A stretch of 64,000 nt of DNA from GCA-2794515 sp034436155 (GTDB taxonomy: Bacteria; Chloroflexota; Anaerolineae; Aggregatilineales; Phototrophicaceae). The stretch lies in the NCBI GenBank assembly GCA_034436155.1, contig DAOTVP010000026.1, positions 96,446 through 160,445 on the forward strand, read 5' to 3'. Each line of letters opens with the position of its first letter. The first letter of the stretch is position 1. Of the stretch, positions 61,609 through 64,000 are shown in pieces. The position numbers and the translations under genes were made by a program. The notes under the pieces are model-generated. The model ran no database searches and had not been told where the DNA came from. It saw only the letters and a list, made by a program, of their open reading frames with translations.

Positions 61609-63780
61609 ATGAAACGACACCATCTATCAATTATCATCCTCATTGCAATCGTCATCGTCACATTTTCGAGCCTCATCAATGCCCAAACCACGCCTGTTTT
61701 TCGGATAGGCGTATTGGGTGATGAACGCAGTGGGTTGGCAAATGGCGCACGTCTCGCCATCAAACAACTGAACGCACAAGGAGGGGTACGCGGTGCAGAC
61801 GGGACATTTTTCCAACTCGAATTGGTGGTTGCGCCTATCGAAGCACCTGCTGGTGATATAAATAGCGCCATAGAAGCCCTAGCCACTGCCCGCGTGATCG
61901 CCGTTTTGGGTCCCGAAACGAATGAGCAAGTCCTGAGCGCCTTACCTTTGTTGCAAAGTCTGAATGTGCCGATTTTAACCCCCGCTACGGGCGATACCGT
62001 CATCGCGTCTGACCAGACGGGCTTGCTATTTCGGATACGCTCGGCAGAACGCTGGCAAGGGAATGCCCTCGCCGATGTCCTCATCAACGAAATTCGCCTG
62101 AACGAAGTGACAACGGTGCAATTAGATCGCAATAGCACAGGCGCACGAGTCGGGTTTTCGGTGGCGCTCACCAGTGTATCACCACCGCCGACAGAACGCA
62201 CCCTCATCCTCGACAGCAATCAATCGGTGAGCGATCTGGTGACGCAAATCATCGCCAACCAACCCGTTTTCTTGACGGTATTCGGTCCGCCTGATATTGC
62301 CGCCCAGTTTTATAACCAATTGCGAAATTTGGGCTGGGTGGGGATTTATGCTTATCATCAAGCAGAACATCCCGATTTCAAAAATGCGGTCGATTTTGAC
62401 CAATTACAAGGCATTTTGGGGACGAATACATGGACGCTCAATTTGCCAACACCTGAGAATATCGCCTTTGTCGAGGCGTATATCAACGCCTACGGATTAT
62501 TACCCGATGCGATTGCCGCCGCCAGTTATGATGCCATGACCGTCATCGCCACCGCTATCGGACGACCGGGCAATCTTGTGACGAATCTGGTCGCAGTGCG
62601 CGATATTGCAGGTGTGCAAGGTATCCTCAATCCGACAGGGCTGAGTGGCAACGAATTATCAAACAATGCTGTCCTCATCCAATTGGGCGATTTAGGAGGT
62701 AGCCAACTCTTGGCACGTTATGCAGGCAATGAACGCTTACCTCTCATCCCACCCATTGATAATCAAACAGCACAATTGCCAACCGCTACCCCATCCCCGA
62801 CTGCGACATTGGATGGGGTGTATATCACCATCACAGGCGCACGCCAAAATGTACGTAGTGGACCGGGGACGAATTACGACATCATCGGTCAACTCCAAAA
62901 TGGCGAACAATACCGCGTGATTGGTGCAAATGCCAATTTTACATGGGCGGTCATCGAATATCGAGGCGGGCTAGGTTGGCTCTCGACAGATATTGCCGAA
63001 GTGATCGGCAATCGTAACACCGTGCCAATTGTCGCCGCGCCACCCACACCAACCCCAGGCGCGACATCCACACCTGCGCCCATCCCCTTCCCCGATGCCG
63101 TGATTGTATCGGCATCGCCCAATGTCATCACATGGGGTACCCCGACTATCATCAATGTGACAGTTCGCAATACGGGCGGTGTGAACGCGGGTCCATTTGC
63201 AATTGCATCCTCATTTGATCCAGGTGCCGTGTTCGCATCGTATAATTTTTCTGGATTAGGCGCGGGGTTAGAGCAGACTATACCGCTCACGCCATCGCTA
63301 AATCTGACCGGCGCAACGGGCATTTATAGCGCCATTATCATCGCCGATTTGAACAACGAACTCAATGAAGGACCAGGTGAAGGCAATAACAATAGCTTTA
63401 ACTTCACCTATAAGCTCGACCGTCCAATTTTGTTGGTGAATAATGCTACTTTGACCGTTGGCGCAAGCCTCGATTTAGAGGTGAATGCTGTCCCCACATT
63501 CGACATCACCTATACAGGCGGAGGATTAAATACCACAGGCACATGCACACCAACCGCGTTTTGTATGGGCGTATTGGGTGCGGTAAATTGGGACACCTCC
63601 CACTATGATTACATCACCGCAGGTAATGGCGTGAACACCACTGCCATCCCCAATGGGGCAATGGTTGCTGGCACAACCATTGGTGTATTCACCGCCGAGG
63701 GACGACGTGCCGTTCTCCGCGTGGATGCGATTAATCCGGGCATTTCGATCTCGTTCACCTACCGCGTGTACGGACCCTGA
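61609..63780 (+). CDS. Secreted receptor-like protein: periplasmic-binding fold, SH3b, CARDB and C-terminal beta domain
   Basis: A 723-residue exported protein of unusual build. A signal peptide (residues 1-25, ending INAQ) is followed by a type 1 periplasmic-binding domain of the branched-chain amino acid type (about 30-380: FRIGVLGDERSGLANGARLA, VIAVLGPETNEQV, LNVPILTPATGD, AIAAASYDAMTVIA). Then a Pro/Thr linker, an SH3b domain (about 400-465: ARQNVRSGPGTNYDIIGQL), a second linker, a CARDB-like domain (about 490-605) and a C-terminal beta domain with LTVGASLDLEVNAVPTFDITYTGG-like start, two Cys close together, and FTAEGRRAVLRVDAI. The last part resembles a cohesin-like or similar beta sandwich, uncertain. 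No transporter genes lie near, so it may be a surface or wall-binding sensor. Confidence 0.72.
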   Translation: MKRHHLSIIILIAIVIVTFSSLINAQTTPVFRIGVLGDERSGLANGARLAIKQLNAQGGVRGADGTFFQLELVVAPIEAPAGDINSAIEALATARVIAVLGPETNEQVLSALPLLQSLNVPILTPATGDTVIASDQTGLLFRIRSAERWQGNALADVLINEIRLNEVTTVQLDRNSTGARVGFSVALTSVSPPPTERTLILDSNQSVSDLVTQIIANQPVFLTVFGPPDIAAQFYNQLRNLGWVGIYAYHQAEHPDFKNAVDFDQLQGILGTNTWTLNLPTPENIAFVEAYINAYGLLPDAIAAASYDAMTVIATAIGRPGNLVTNLVAVRDIAGVQGILNPTGLSGNELSNNAVLIQLGDLGGSQLLARYAGNERLPLIPPIDNQTAQLPTATPSPTATLDGVYITITGARQNVRSGPGTNYDIIGQLQNGEQYRVIGANANFTWAVIEYRGGLGWLSTDIAEVIGNRNTVPIVAAPPTPTPGATSTPAPIPFPDAVIVSASPNVITWGTPTIINVTVRNTGGVNAGPFAIASSFDPGAVFASYNFSGLGAGLEQTIPLTPSLNLTGATGIYSAIIIADLNNELNEGPGEGNNNSFNFTYKLDRPILLVNNATLTVGASLDLEVNAVPTFDITYTGGGLNTTGTCTPTAFCMGVLGAVNWDTSHYDYITAGNGVNTTAIPNGAMVAGTTIGVFTAEGRRAVLRVDAINPGISISFTYRVYGP

Positions 63781-63803
63781 TTCACTTAACACGACATTTT
63801 TTA

Positions 63804-63832
63804 GGGCGGATATACACTGCGTTAATCCGCCC
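63804..63832. repeat. REP-like intergenic hairpin, copy 6
   Basis: GGGCGGAT and ATCCGCCC are the same arms as in copy 1, around ATACACTGCGTTA. The flanks TA and TA extend the stem. First of three in the last 220 bases of the window. Confidence 0.75.
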
Positions 63833-63853
63833 CTACATATCGTTGAATAGGGT

Positions 63854-63884
63854 GGGCGGATGTACGGCTACGCCTAATCCGCCC
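63854..63884. repeat. REP-like intergenic hairpin, copy 7
   Basis: GGGCGGAT and ATCCGCCC arms around GTACGGCTACGCCTA, whose inner part also pairs in part (GGC with GCC). Confidence 0.75.
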
Positions 63885-63915
63885 CTACCACCGCCAAAAT
63901 TTTCGTGACTCGTAC

Positions 63916-63938
63916 GGGACGATTACGTATATCGTCCC
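63916..63938. repeat. REP-like intergenic hairpin, copy 8 (short form)
   Basis: GGGACGAT and ATCGTCCC arms as in copy 2 around only TACGTAT: the inner stem is reduced. No gene is visible from 63781 to the end of the window apart from these repeats. Confidence 0.75.
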
Positions 63939-64000
63939 TAATGTTTCACATCCATCCCAATTTTCTCATCACGGCACAGGTGTACTTCCAGGGATAAATC

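Noticed and set aside
63804..63938. Short CRISPR array at the window end
   Set aside because: Only three units with irregular spacing, each a palindrome with changing arms, and no cas genes. The same elements occur singly elsewhere in the window.
1..64000. tRNA or rRNA genes
   Set aside because: No intergenic gap exceeds about 250 bases, and none showed a cloverleaf with CCA-end features or rRNA-like sequence on reading; a tRNAscan-SE run would be decisive.

Overview
The window looks like chromosomal DNA from a bacterium of the Chloroflexota, most likely Anaerolineae-like. This is an inference from gene content and style: Thr/Pro-rich PTPT-type stalks on secreted proteins, a baseplate-J-like membrane protein in the alaS operon, a VorB-type 2-oxoacid:ferredoxin oxidoreductase, several YfhO- and GT-C-type membrane glycosyltransferases, and many SH3b, CARDB, LamG and TPR extracytoplasmic proteins. 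No rRNA, tRNA, CRISPR array or prophage was seen.

Layout. 1-4.3 kb: the 3' end of a secretion-type ATPase gene, then three related DsbA-like thiol oxidoreductase genes on the minus strand. The middle copy is cut off by an IS200/IS605-type element that carries only a frameshifted tnpB. 4.3-8.9 kb: an ICMT-like membrane methyltransferase and a pyrimidine-nucleoside phosphorylase (divergent), a lipoprotein of the periplasmic-binding fold, mltG and ruvX. 8.9-13.2 kb: a baseplate-J-like protein and alaS; alaS, the J-like gene, ruvX, mltG and the lipoprotein read as one minus-strand series. 13.2-17 kb: a sugar-type ABC importer (binding protein and two permeases, no ATPase). 17.2-19.2 kb: rmd and gmd for GDP-D-rhamnose. 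19.3-22.3 kb: a FtsW/RodA-family gene, MTA phosphorylase and an atypical SDR. 22.3-24.9 kb: a PpiC-type foldase behind rpsF-ssb-rpsR. 25-30.9 kb: a polysaccharide block (O-antigen ligase-like, YfhO, GT4, GT2). 31-31.8 kb: a secreted protein with a duplicated domain. 31.8-34.5 kb: a four-subunit 2-oxoacid:ferredoxin oxidoreductase. 34.6-37.2 kb: TatD, PHP and a UPF0104 flippase-like protein. 37.3-43.7 kb: a tight plus-strand envelope operon (C39 peptidase with TPR, murJ, MBL hydrolase, SGNH hydrolase, thioredoxin-like protein, iPGM-like phosphatase-fold protein). 43.7-45 kb: two Uma2 nuclease-fold genes. 44.9-49.2 kb: a Zn/Mn-type ABC permease and its ATPase, separated by a large opposite-strand glycosyltransferase gene. 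49.3-50.7 kb: a LamG protein. 50.7-58.2 kb: ffh, rpsP, KH protein, rimM, dprA, manC, topA. 58.4-63.8 kb: an unknown membrane protein, a phosphoesterase, greA, and a four-domain secreted receptor-like protein.

Working together, much of the window serves the cell surface: GDP-mannose (manC) feeds gmd and rmd, whose product could supply the glycosyltransferases at 25-31 kb, while MurJ, MltG, the FtsW/RodA protein, PpiC and the DsbA-like proteins act in wall building and folding of exported proteins. Housekeeping translation genes (alaS, rpsF, rpsR, rpsP, rimM, ffh, greA) are interspersed.

The most notable non-coding signal is a family of short palindromic intergenic hairpins (at 513, 583, 19249, 52900, 63804, 63854 and 63916, with a variant at 52835). 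The stem arms differ between copies but stay complementary, around a recurring TAGCG...CGTAT core. This is REP/REPIN-like. The most notable protein architectures are the receptor-SH3b-CARDB-C-terminal beta fusion at 61609-63780, the unknown membrane protein at 58384-59895 and the J-like protein behind alaS.
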